A stretch of DNA of 10,113 nucleotides, taken from contig CAYSKJ010000002.1 of NCBI GenBank assembly GCA_964431655.1, positions 1 through 10,113 of the forward strand, in the 5' to 3' direction. The translations under genes and the position numbers were made by a program. Every line of letters starts with the position of its first letter. The first letter of the stretch is position 1. Below the pieces are notes generated by a model. The model had not been told where the DNA came from and made no database searches. It worked only from the letters and a program-made list of their open reading frames with translations. Below, piece after piece: positions 1-7,865 of the stretch. Source of the DNA: CAYMEV01 sp964431655 [NCBI: uncultured bacterium] (GTDB lineage: Bacteria > CAYMEV01).

Positions 1-1
1 G

Positions 2-3000
2 GCATCAAAACTAGTGGAAAAGTATTACCGTCCAGTGATCATGATATCCTTCAAGGGTGGCAATATTCCCATTTTCTTCGGGGCTCCCAGTTCTTATGAA
101 AATGATGAAATAAGAGCAGTTGATTTCTGCCTGGATCTGATCCGTCAAGGTCAGCAATTCGGACAGATCAGGGCAGGTGTGGCCAGCGGAATACACTGGG
201 CAGGTTTTCATGGAGGAAGCCGGCGCTATGTTTATACCTGCCTTGGGAATGGAGTAAATCTGGCAGCCAGACTTATGATGGCTGCCCCTTGGAGCCATAT
301 CCTCAGTGAGGCAGGTCTTTATATGCGTCTCAGTAACCACTACCAATGGGAAAATACAGGAACCTTTAACTTTAAAGGCTTTAGCCTGCCTGTTGAAACC
401 TACCGTGCAATATCCAAAAAGCTTTTCTTTATCCAGCCTCCGAGCTGGACTGTGATTATTGGACGTGACAGGGAAATGGAGGATCTTGCTGAATGGACAG
501 AAAATCATCTGCATAGTCAGTCAAGTGCTGTTGCTTTTATTTCAGGTGAAGCTGGCATAGGCAAAAGCTTTCTCATATCTGCATATAGAAAAAGGATAAT
601 TCAGAAATATTATAAAGCCTCTTTTCTCTGGCTGGAGGGCCAGTGCGAACAGCTGAGCAGGCTGTCATGGAAACCCTTTCTCAGCATAATGTATAATTAT
701 TTCCGGCAGGATGCCAGATTATCCGAAAGCACAAAAAGAGCTTACTTCAATGAAGGCCTAAATGATATGCTAAGTAAGCTTAAAGCTGAAGATCAGTTTC
801 TAAAGGACGAAATTGAAAGACTACGGTCTGTTTTTGCTGCATTGCTTGGCATTTTTGATAATGACTCCATGTACGCAAGCCTTGAACCCAAAATGAAACA
901 TATAAACTCTGAACAGGCTTTAATTCTTTTTTTTAATGTGCTTAACAGGTTTAAGCCGTTGATTATATATATTGAAGATGTTCAGTGGATTGATCAGGAT
1001 TCAATGGAAATCATCAGAAAGCTTTGTGTTTCCAGGAAAAACGGTTGCTTTCTAATCCTGATGTGCGCCCGGTCTGAGGGCTCCTTTAAAAGTGATGATA
1101 TTCGTCTTCCTGAAGTAAAGGACATACATCGGATAAATCTTTCATATTTCAACAGGGATCAGCTTTCTCAACTCGTAAAGACGCTCCTGGAACAACCAGC
1201 AAGTGACGAATTTCTTGATTATCTGCTTGAAAAGACCAGCGGCAATCCGTTTTATTCAGAGCAACTGGTCCGCCACCTTAATGAATTGAACCTGATTGGT
1301 AAATCTTATGGGAAGGTCTGTCATTTTCTTTCGGATGTGGCTTTGCCCCGCGATGTCAATACCCTTCTGATAGCCCGCCTCGACCGGCTGATAAGCGAGG
1401 TTAAGGAAACAATACAAATTGCTTCTGTTCTGGGCAGGCAGTTTTACCTTAATATTCTCTCTGCTTTACTCCAGCAGAGGGAAATTCCGCCTGATACAAT
1501 TGATAAAGCAACCCGGCATGGAATATGGCTCATTCTGGACGATCTTCAGTATCTTTTCCACCATGCATTGCTTCGTGATGCAGCCTATCAGATGCAGGCA
1601 AAAGCCCGCCTCCGTGTTCTGCACAAGCTTGCAGCAGGAATTCTGGAAGACTTCCCGCAGCAAATGGCTGAAGAATATCATTCCAGCCTTGGTTATCATT
1701 GGGAACAGGCCGGTGACCGCTCGAGAGCACGCTTTCATTATATTAACGCCGCACGGAATGCAGCAAAAAGGTTTGACCTTGAGGAAGCAGAGAATCTTTA
1801 CCGGGCATATCTTCGCCTGTCGGAAGAAGCTGACCAGGAGAGGGTACATGCCCTGAACGAGCTGGGATATGATGTTTATTTTTTTGGCGGAAGATTGCAT
1901 GATGCCCTTGACTGCTATTCACAGGCTCGGGATATTTCCGAAAAGATTGGTTATTACAATGGACTGGCAAAAGCAATGTATCATTACGGCATGATTACCT
2001 TCGAGACAGGTAATACTGAGAAATGCCTCAGATATCTCGATAAAGCCCTGGATATCAGTATTCGTATCCATAATCGTATATTGCAGGGAAATATCCTATC
2101 AGGTATGGCCTATGTGCATTCTACAATTCAGGATATAGAATTGCCCAGAATAATGGAGCTATATGAACAATCCCTGGCTATACATACCGCTGAAGGGGAT
2201 GAGCTCAATCAAGCCATGACACTGTGCAATATGGGAGGAATTCTCACTTATAAGGTTAATAATCTCGAACTTGCAAGACAATATGCAGGTGATTCTATTA
2301 AATTGTTTACCAGACTTGGCAATAAAAGATACATATCGCATAATCTTCTTACTCTTGGCGTCCTGGAGAAAAATCTCGGCAGGATTCCTGAGGCAGAATC
2401 CTACTACCAGCAGGCTTTATCTATTTCTCAGGATATTGGCGACAGACTGGGTGAAGCCCACCTGTTATCAACATTGGGAAACCTTTACAGGGTTCAGGGC
2501 CAATTAGAAAAAGGCATACACATCCTTGAAAAGGCAGTTTCTCTAAACCGAGAACTGGAAAATGCCAATATGGTGGAGCATACATTGCGTTTCCTCTCAA
2601 CCTCTTACCTGCATAACGGAAACATTGATAAGTGCGGCAAAGTCTTGAAGGAACTGCGTGAAATTGCATACAGCAAGAATGAAAAATCTGCCATTTTCTC
2701 CATACACAACCGTCTGGCCGAATTCATGCGTCTCACCCATCCGGATTGCACCGAAGCAGAAAAAAATCTTGCTCAGGCAGAACGGTATTTCAGCCCCGCT
2801 ATTAATTTGAGCAGTCAGTACAACTATTATATAGAGAAGATAAAAATAAAGCTCTGCGGGGGATTAATAGACCATGAAGCATTTTCCCGCATAAATGAAA
2901 TGTTTCAGCAATATGGCCTCAAATCACAGCAGGAATATAAGCAGGAAACAGATAGAATAACTAAAGCAGTGCAATACGCCAGCGAAGGGAAAAACCACCT

Positions 3001-3076
3001 GCTCTACCGAGGCGAGCTATGGGAATATATTCCTGAAGAGCTTAAAAATTGGATTACTGCAAACATTAAGCCTTAA
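2..3076 (+). CDS. Soluble adenylyl cyclase-like protein, C2 domain + STAND NTPase + TPR (5' end outside window)
   Basis: This is a 5'-truncated signalling protein; the frame is open to the left edge. The GTG at 14 falls inside a cyclase domain, so it is an ordinary Val codon and not the start. Residues here are counted from that codon. Residues 1-135 are a C2-type class III cyclase domain with FFGAP (21-25), VASGI and a YTCLG...VNLAAR segment carrying Thr75, Asn82 and Arg86, the usual transition-state pair. Residues about 145-430 are a STAND/AAA NTPase: Walker A GEAGIGKS (178-185), Walker B IIYIEDVQWID (317-327) and a TSGNPFY motif near 408. A helical region follows (SVLGRQF, HALLRDAAYQMQ), then about six TPR-like repeats of about 40 residues (650-885). 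By alignment with the minus-strand paralogue, roughly 264 residues, including any C1 domain, lie upstream. Whether this copy makes a cyclic nucleotide depends on that missing half. A purely regulatory ATPase is the alternative. Confidence 0.9.
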   Translation, partial: ASKLVEKYYRPVIMISFKGGNIPIFFGAPSSYENDEIRAVDFCLDLIRQGQQFGQIRAGVASGIHWAGFHGGSRRYVYTCLGNGVNLAARLMMAAPWSHILSEAGLYMRLSNHYQWENTGTFNFKGFSLPVETYRAISKKLFFIQPPSWTVIIGRDREMEDLAEWTENHLHSQSSAVAFISGEAGIGKSFLISAYRKRIIQKYYKASFLWLEGQCEQLSRLSWKPFLSIMYNYFRQDARLSESTKRAYFNEGLNDMLSKLKAEDQFLKDEIERLRSVFAALLGIFDNDSMYASLEPKMKHINSEQALILFFNVLNRFKPLIIYIEDVQWIDQDSMEIIRKLCVSRKNGCFLILMCARSEGSFKSDDIRLPEVKDIHRINLSYFNRDQLSQLVKTLLEQPASDEFLDYLLEKTSGNPFYSEQLVRHLNELNLIGKSYGKVCHFLSDVALPRDVNTLLIARLDRLISEVKETIQIASVLGRQFYLNILSALLQQREIPPDTIDKATRHGIWLILDDLQYLFHHALLRDAAYQMQAKARLRVLHKLAAGILEDFPQQMAEEYHSSLGYHWEQAGDRSRARFHYINAARNAAKRFDLEEAENLYRAYLRLSEEADQERVHALNELGYDVYFFGGRLHDALDCYSQARDISEKIGYYNGLAKAMYHYGMITFETGNTEKCLRYLDKALDISIRIHNRILQGNILSGMAYVHSTIQDIELPRIMELYEQSLAIHTAEGDELNQAMTLCNMGGILTYKVNNLELARQYAGDSIKLFTRLGNKRYISHNLLTLGVLEKNLGRIPEAESYYQQALSISQDIGDRLGEAHLLSTLGNLYRVQGQLEKGIHILEKAVSLNRELENANMVEHTLRFLSTSYLHNGNIDKCGKVLKELREIAYSKNEKSAIFSIHNRLAEFMRLTHPDCTEAEKNLAQAERYFSPAINLSSQYNYYIEKIKIKLCGGLIDHEAFSRINEMFQQYGLKSQQEYKQETDRITKAVQYASEGKNHLLYRGELWEYIPEELKNWITANIKP

Positions 3077-3119
3077 TTCATATTGGGAACACCTAAAGCA
3101 GATGTTCCTTATATTAAGG
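3071..3119 (+). terminator. Nested imperfect hairpin over the stop codon, possible terminator
   Basis: An outer 7-bp stem CCTTAAT/ATTAAGG (3071-3077 with 3113-3119) encloses an ATA/TAT stack and an inner stem GGAACA/TGTTCC (3086-3091 with 3103-3108) around an 11-nt loop. The outer arm contains the TAA stop codon of the left cyclase-like gene. No run of T follows the structure, so it is not a classical intrinsic terminator. It may be a 3'-end stabilising hairpin or a bidirectional stop between convergent genes. Confidence 0.4.
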
Positions 3120-3538
3120 TAATAATGCTCCCTTCAGATGGCTATACCTTCAAAATTTTCCAGTTTTTTTATATATCACAGGTTTCCATTATCCTGTTAT
3201 GCTTTAAATATTGAAACAGAAAGCTCCTGAACCTGGTATTTTTTCTTTAACACTTTATTTTCGGAAAAAACCTCATTCTTTATAGACGCCAGAGCAATTC
3301 AGCACAAACACTTCTGACTATGCTGTCCATGCTAATCAGATCACAGCTGGTCAGTAAACAGATATATTTTAAATCCAGCAATCTGTTGACCTTGAATATG
3401 CAGTGGATACCCTAAATCCCAAGATTGATTAATGTCCGTTTAGATGGAGCCAGTAACCTGTTCTGTGTATGATATAATTGCTTTTTTAATGATTAGGAAG
3501 ATAACTAATTTTTAATAACAGGTATTTTCAAAGATTTG
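3077..3538. other. Gene-free convergent intergenic region
   Basis: This AT-rich stretch separates the 3' ends of the two convergent cyclase-like genes. I see no ORF with family features, no tRNA and no clear repeat. The one structured element is the hairpin at its left end (3071-3119). Several short T or A runs (near 3164, 3240, 3266 and 3482) lack a convincing GC-rich stem, so no intrinsic terminator can be assigned to the minus-strand gene ending at 3539. Confidence 0.6.
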
Positions 3539-6500
3539 TCAGAGAAGACTGGCCAGGTTCCTTGCCTCTTTTGCATAAGACGGTTCTTTGTCCTGTTTAA
3601 GGGCTGTCTTTATGGCTGAATCAAGGTGCTTTTTTGCCTCCGGCATGCGTTTCAGTCCGTACAGAATCTTAGCACAGAGGAATTCAGCCCGCCCTGTATC
3701 CTCATTGTCTCCTGGATGTTCATGTCTTAATTTAAGTGCTTTAAGGGCGTAATCAAGGGCCCTCTCATAATCGTTCAAACTGCAGTAAGCCTCTGAAAGA
3801 GCAGTATATAAACCGGATAACTGGATATCCCCGGGCTGGAATACAGATTCGCCCATCTCTGCTGACTTCTCATAGTATTCAAGCGCTTTTCTGCAGTCGC
3901 CTATCTTATCGCAGGCTTTTCCCATGTCGAGATAAAGTGCGACTATGGCAGGATGGTGCCCTCTGGCTTTTACTTCAATTGAAAGCGACCTTTGAAGAAA
4001 ATCAAGCGCCTTACGGTATTCACCCTGGAAGTAATAGGCATTTCCGATATTATTATAGCTCAGTGCAATATCCGGATGGTCAGGCCTCAGAAATTTAACA
4101 CGGATATCCAGCGCCATATTATAGTACTTTAGAGCTTTATCATAAAGGCCCTTTTCCTTATATACCACACCGATATTATTATAGCACCTTGCAATATCCG
4201 GGTGGTCCGTGCCAAAGACATTTTTCCAGATTGAAACAGAGCTTTCAAAGTATTCAAGTGCTTTATCAAAATCTTTCCTGCCTGAATATATGCATCCTAT
4301 GCTGTTGTAGCTCATTGCTATCTTTGGATGGTTTTTTCCCAGGGATCTCAGCCGTATCTCAAGGGCCTGCAGATGATGCTCAAGGGCCTTGCCTGCCTCC
4401 CCCTTATTGTTATAGCATATTCCCATATTGCTGCAGCATGATGCAGTATTCGGATGCTCAGGTCCAAGGGTCTTGACCCATATCTCCTTTGATCTGTTAT
4501 AGAACTCCAGAGCTTTGTTGTACTCGCCCTTATTCAGATTTGCATTGCCGATATTATTATAGTAGACTGCAATATCCGGATGTTCAGAATCAAAGACTTT
4601 TAAACTGGTATCCAAAGCCCTCTGGTAATAATCGACCGCTCTGTCATATTCACCCTTAAGCAGGTATATATTGCCGAGGATATTATAACTGTCGGACAGG
4701 GCCGGATGCGTTACCCCCGCTATCTTTAGCCTTATCTTCAGGGCATTTTCCGAGTATCTGAGAGCATTGTCAAAATCCCCTTTTTCAGTAAGTATATTTG
4801 CAATATTGCAGAACAGCTTCCCCTGGATGTCCGGATCTGCATTTCGGCCGGAGCCTGTCAGCCTTTCCAGCTCCCTTAATAAATCCAGGGCTGGATCGTA
4901 TTCACCCTTTGAGTGCAGGATGCTTGCTTCTTCAAGATTAAGCCTGTACAGCAGATCGCCTTTCAACAGCTTTGCCCCTTTTTCCCTAATCTCTCCAAGC
5001 ATTTTCAGACCCTGTTCATGTTTGGCCATCCTCTCTTTAAGGTGGACAAAATAAATATATTCAAGTATTTTATCCCCGCTTTCAAACAGCGTGTCTCCTG
5101 AAAGCATGACCCACTGTTCATAAAACCTTTCGGCAGTGCTGTAATTCCCGTATCTCTCTTCCTTCTGCTCCGCTTTCAGGAAATATTCTCCTGCTTTCCC
5201 GGACATTCCGGCATGCTTATAGTGATAAGCAATATCCGCGTAATACTGCTCATCGGCTGCATGGATTTTTTCTATAATTTCCGCGGCAAGTTTATGAAGT
5301 TCACGGAGCCTTGTCCTCAGCTGCATTTCATACACTGCCTCCCTGAGAAGAACATGCCGGAATATATGCTTCAATTCATTCAGCTGTGCCCAGATGAGCT
5401 CCTTTTCCCCCCTCTTGATCAGCAATTCAAAATTTCCCTGGCCCAATGCAGAACTGTACAAGCCTATCAGTGTCGTCAGAACCTTTACATCAAATTCCCT
5501 GCCCAGGACTGAAGCAATCTGGACAGCCTCTTTTAATTCCCAGGATAACCTGTCAATGCGTGCAATAATTATCGATTTTATCCCGACCGGGATATCGATA
5601 TCCCTTTTCTTCAGCCTGAGCTTACTTTGTAAAGGATCAAGCAGTAAGGAGTCATGCTCTGTCAAATATAAGCAGAACTGCTCAATATAAAAGGGATTCC
5701 CTTCTGTTTTTGAGGTAATAAGCACATTAAGTTCTTCATCAACTGGATGTTTTAAGATGTTTTTTATCAGCCTTTCAGAACAGCAGGTATTGAGTCTATC
5801 AAGAAAAATGGACCTGGATGCTAAACAGCCGTCATCTTTGAGAACAGGTCTTGTGCCGTCATCTCTCAACCGGCTTGATGCAATAAGAATGATGGGATAA
5901 TCATCGGCAATCCTTGTCAGCAGCTCAATTGCTGTCTCTGAATCATTATCAATATAATGAAGATCTTCAAGAAGAATTATCAGCGGTTTTGACAGGCTCA
6001 GCCCCTTAAAGAGATTTTTCAGGGCATGCAGGGTATTTTCATGCTTCTCCCTGGGTTCCAGTTTCTCAAACAGCGAATCCTTCCAGAATAACCCCAGCAA
6101 AGCCCCGATAATTGATCTGGTCCTTTCCAGCTCTTTTATAATCCCTGTCTTTCTCTCATCCTTTGAGGAATTCAGTTCCTTTATAATCTCTTCATATTTA
6201 ATCCCGAATAATTTCATCCTTTCTTCATTATCTCCGGCAGAAGATGTTTCAAAATAATTATTCAAAAAATAAACAAAAGGGTTCAGGCTGTTTCTTAAAA
6301 TACCGTCACACTGTAAAAGGCATGTTTTTACTCCGGGTTTAAGACCCTCGGTAAAATCACTGATCAGCCTGCTCTTGCCTATGCCCGATACGCCGTAGAT
6401 ATAGATAATACCGCCGAACTTCCCTTCATACACCGGCCGGATATATTTATTCAGTAAAGCCAGTTCTTTCTCCCTGCCTATCATCCTCTCTGAATAAGAG

Positions 6501-7702
6501 ATTCTGGTTTGGGCCTGCTTCTGTTTTCTCAGGCGCATTATAGCAACAGGATAATTTATGCCGTCAAATTTCTGTTCCCCCAGCAGTTCCAGGTCAAAAA
6601 TTAATGGTATTTTCCCCTCCTTTGGTGCAGACAGCCTTATCTCACCCAAAGGCGTCATCATCATTATTCTTGAAGACAGATTTACCACATCACCGAGGCA
6701 TGTGTATGCACAGTGCCTTTCACTGCCTATAAAACCAGAATATACCGTACCAGAAGATATGCCGATGCTGGCGGAACCGCTAATTATTTCATTTGCAAAA
6801 TCCAATGCCCTAATCAGGTTATCTTCATAGGATAGAGGAGCGCCGAAAAAAACAAGAAAATTGCTCCCTTTATCCCCGAAATCAAGATGGTTGAAATAAC
6901 CGCCGTATTTATCAGATTTTTTAAGAATCTCACCTATGAATCTGTCTATGCTGTCATGGGACTTTAAATCAATGAATCTGACAAATACAGAAACCACATC
7001 CCTGAACTCCCCTTTTTGCTCATAGTTTATTACCTTATCCGGGATGAATTGAGACACTATTTCCTTTTTCAACTCAACTGTCTTCAACGTTCCAACCTGA
7101 GCTCCCTCTGCATTTACCTTGCGGAGCAGGAAGAAGCCGTCATCAGCACTTTCAAGGTCAGCACAATCTCGTAATCTATCTTTTATATCAGCATCCAATA
7201 TTACCTGCATTTTACGGGCATGATGTTCAGCCACTGCGCACTTCTCTATGGCAGAGCCCCTGAAATAAAAGGTTTTTCTGCTTTCAGCACCAATAATGCC
7301 CCACTGAACCTCACCATAGGAAAGGCCTACCTTTACTGAGACAGAAAACCCGCCGAATTTAGTTCCGATTAATGTGTTTTTCCTGAAAAAGTCGATTATG
7401 TCCATGGCTGAAAGGACAGAAGACTGTATTCCTGATTTTCCCTGAAAGACTGCAGTCGCCCCGTCGCCTGCAAATACTGTTATGAAACCTTCCCGCTCAT
7501 ATATAATATCTATTACCGGCTGGAAAAGTTTATCAATTATTTCGGAGAGAATCTCGGCGCCTTCCTTCCCATGCATCATTAGCGCTTCGGTCATACCTGT
7601 AAAACCCGCAATGTCAAAAAACAGTGCCGCAGATTCAAACCTTCCCCGGGATTCACCCTTTTCATATTTTTCCTGTAAAAAAGGCGGTATCAGATTTTTC
7701 AT
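3539..7702 (-). CDS. Soluble adenylyl cyclase (ADCY10)-like protein: C1-C2 cyclase, STAND NTPase, TPR array
   Basis: A complete 1387-residue signalling protein predicted to convert a nucleoside triphosphate, probably ATP, to a cyclic nucleotide. No signal peptide or membrane segment is visible, so it should be cytosolic. C1 (about 20-190) has FFDIAGFT with Asp30 and FAGDGATAVF with Asp80, the two metal ligands. C2 (about 233-390) has DKGSNFLVFFGAP (277-289) and YTCLGDVVNLSSR with Thr334, Asn341 and Arg345. C1 lacks the Asn/Arg pair (GSAIEKCAVAE) and C2 lacks the first Asp (VFVRFIDL), so one composite site is expected. The NTPase has Walker A GVSGIGKS (437-444), Walker B LIILLEDLHYID (574-585) and TEGNPFY (666-672). 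TPRs fill about 830-1380. The ATG at 7702 is preceded by a modest AGGGAAAG ribosome site. It is convergent with its paralogue at the left edge. C1-C2-NTPase-TPR matches the layout of mammalian soluble cyclase. Catalysis is inferred, not shown. Confidence 0.93.
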   Translation of the reverse strand: MKNLIPPFLQEKYEKGESRGRFESAALFFDIAGFTGMTEALMMHGKEGAEILSEIIDKLFQPVIDIIYEREGFITVFAGDGATAVFQGKSGIQSSVLSAMDIIDFFRKNTLIGTKFGGFSVSVKVGLSYGEVQWGIIGAESRKTFYFRGSAIEKCAVAEHHARKMQVILDADIKDRLRDCADLESADDGFFLLRKVNAEGAQVGTLKTVELKKEIVSQFIPDKVINYEQKGEFRDVVSVFVRFIDLKSHDSIDRFIGEILKKSDKYGGYFNHLDFGDKGSNFLVFFGAPLSYEDNLIRALDFANEIISGSASIGISSGTVYSGFIGSERHCAYTCLGDVVNLSSRIMMMTPLGEIRLSAPKEGKIPLIFDLELLGEQKFDGINYPVAIMRLRKQKQAQTRISYSERMIGREKELALLNKYIRPVYEGKFGGIIYIYGVSGIGKSRLISDFTEGLKPGVKTCLLQCDGILRNSLNPFVYFLNNYFETSSAGDNEERMKLFGIKYEEIIKELNSSKDERKTGIIKELERTRSIIGALLGLFWKDSLFEKLEPREKHENTLHALKNLFKGLSLSKPLIILLEDLHYIDNDSETAIELLTRIADDYPIILIASSRLRDDGTRPVLKDDGCLASRSIFLDRLNTCCSERLIKNILKHPVDEELNVLITSKTEGNPFYIEQFCLYLTEHDSLLLDPLQSKLRLKKRDIDIPVGIKSIIIARIDRLSWELKEAVQIASVLGREFDVKVLTTLIGLYSSALGQGNFELLIKRGEKELIWAQLNELKHIFRHVLLREAVYEMQLRTRLRELHKLAAEIIEKIHAADEQYYADIAYHYKHAGMSGKAGEYFLKAEQKEERYGNYSTAERFYEQWVMLSGDTLFESGDKILEYIYFVHLKERMAKHEQGLKMLGEIREKGAKLLKGDLLYRLNLEEASILHSKGEYDPALDLLRELERLTGSGRNADPDIQGKLFCNIANILTEKGDFDNALRYSENALKIRLKIAGVTHPALSDSYNILGNIYLLKGEYDRAVDYYQRALDTSLKVFDSEHPDIAVYYNNIGNANLNKGEYNKALEFYNRSKEIWVKTLGPEHPNTASCCSNMGICYNNKGEAGKALEHHLQALEIRLRSLGKNHPKIAMSYNSIGCIYSGRKDFDKALEYFESSVSIWKNVFGTDHPDIARCYNNIGVVYKEKGLYDKALKYYNMALDIRVKFLRPDHPDIALSYNNIGNAYYFQGEYRKALDFLQRSLSIEVKARGHHPAIVALYLDMGKACDKIGDCRKALEYYEKSAEMGESVFQPGDIQLSGLYTALSEAYCSLNDYERALDYALKALKLRHEHPGDNEDTGRAEFLCAKILYGLKRMPEAKKHLDSAIKTALKQDKEPSYAKEARNLASLL
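3953..4750 (-). repeat. 126-bp-period tandem repeat encoding kinesin-light-chain-type TPRs
   Basis: Residues 985-1250 of the cyclase-like protein repeat with a 42-residue period of the form HPDIA..YNNIG..Y..KG.YDKAL.YY..AL.I. The His-Pro pair falls at 999, 1041, 1083, 1125, 1167 and 1209, all exactly 42 apart, then at 1250 after a 41-residue step. The period also shows in DNA: cgatattatt occurs at 4045, 4171 and 4549, separated by 126 and 378 (3 x 126) bp, followed each time by a gcaatatccgg-like stretch. Other TPRs on both sides are more diverged. Such arrays form a superhelical protein-binding scaffold. Confidence 0.85.
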
Positions 7703-7731
7703 TTATCTTTCCCTGTCTTGAGGTATTTTTA

Positions 7732-7760
7732 ATTATATCCCATATTACTGATAAAATAAA
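7732..7760 (-). promoter_or_regulatory. Candidate sigma-70-type promoter for the 1387-residue cyclase-like gene
   Basis: On the minus strand a perfect TATAAT lies at 7737-7732, about 30 bp upstream of the ATG. The hexamer 17 bp further upstream (7760-7755) is TTTATT, only a weak match to TTGACA. If used, transcription would start near 7725, leaving a leader of a little over 20 nt with the AGGGAAAG ribosome site. The surrounding DNA is very AT-rich, so a chance TATAAT is quite possible. Confidence 0.35.
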
Positions 7761-7767
7761 ATAAATC

Positions 7768-7779
7768 TCTTTGCAAAGA
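7768..7779. promoter_or_regulatory. Perfect 12-bp palindrome TCTTTGCAAAGA, possible operator
   Basis: A perfect 12-bp inverted repeat without spacer, just upstream of the weak -35 of the candidate promoter for the cyclase-like gene. The position would suit a dimeric regulator. No regulator gene is adjacent and no second copy was seen, so an operator role is inference. Confidence 0.25.
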
Positions 7780-7809
7780 CCGGAACCTTTTACGGGGTCA
7801 GCATCAGTT

Positions 7810-7828
7810 AAAACCTGAGAATTCCAGG
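7810..7828 (-). terminator. Weak intrinsic-terminator-like hairpin after the C-S lyase gene
   Basis: Read on the minus strand, CCTG and CAGG (7828-7825 with 7817-7814) pair around a 7-nt loop and are followed directly by TTTT (7813-7810). It lies about 40 bp beyond the lyase stop codon and upstream of the candidate cyclase promoter, which is where a terminator would be expected. The stem is only 4 bp, so read-through into the cyclase-like gene is plausible. Confidence 0.3.
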
Positions 7829-7865
7829 GATTTAATATATCGAAAGATCATTATTGAAAAAACAG

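Noticed and set aside
14-16. GTG at 14 as the start of the left cyclase-like gene
   Set aside because: The frame is open to the window edge and the codon falls in the middle of a C2 cyclase domain, so the gene begins upstream.
1419-1976. Overlapping plus and minus open frames inside the left cyclase-like gene
   Set aside because: They show no family motifs and lie wholly within a well-supported coding frame; they are shadows of it.
3471-3476. Plus-strand TATAAT in the convergent gap
   Set aside because: No acceptable -35 lies 16-18 bp upstream, and a transcript would run antisense into the minus-strand gene.
3953-4750. CRISPR-like regular repeats
   Set aside because: The regular 126-bp spacing is in-frame coding periodicity of TPR units with no short identical repeat and variable spacer pattern.
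2-7702. Defence system built on STAND NTPases (Avs-like)
   Set aside because: STAND NTPase plus TPR resembles Avs proteins, but the N-terminal module is a nucleotidyl cyclase with soluble adenylyl cyclase features and no effector nuclease, protease or membrane partner is nearby.
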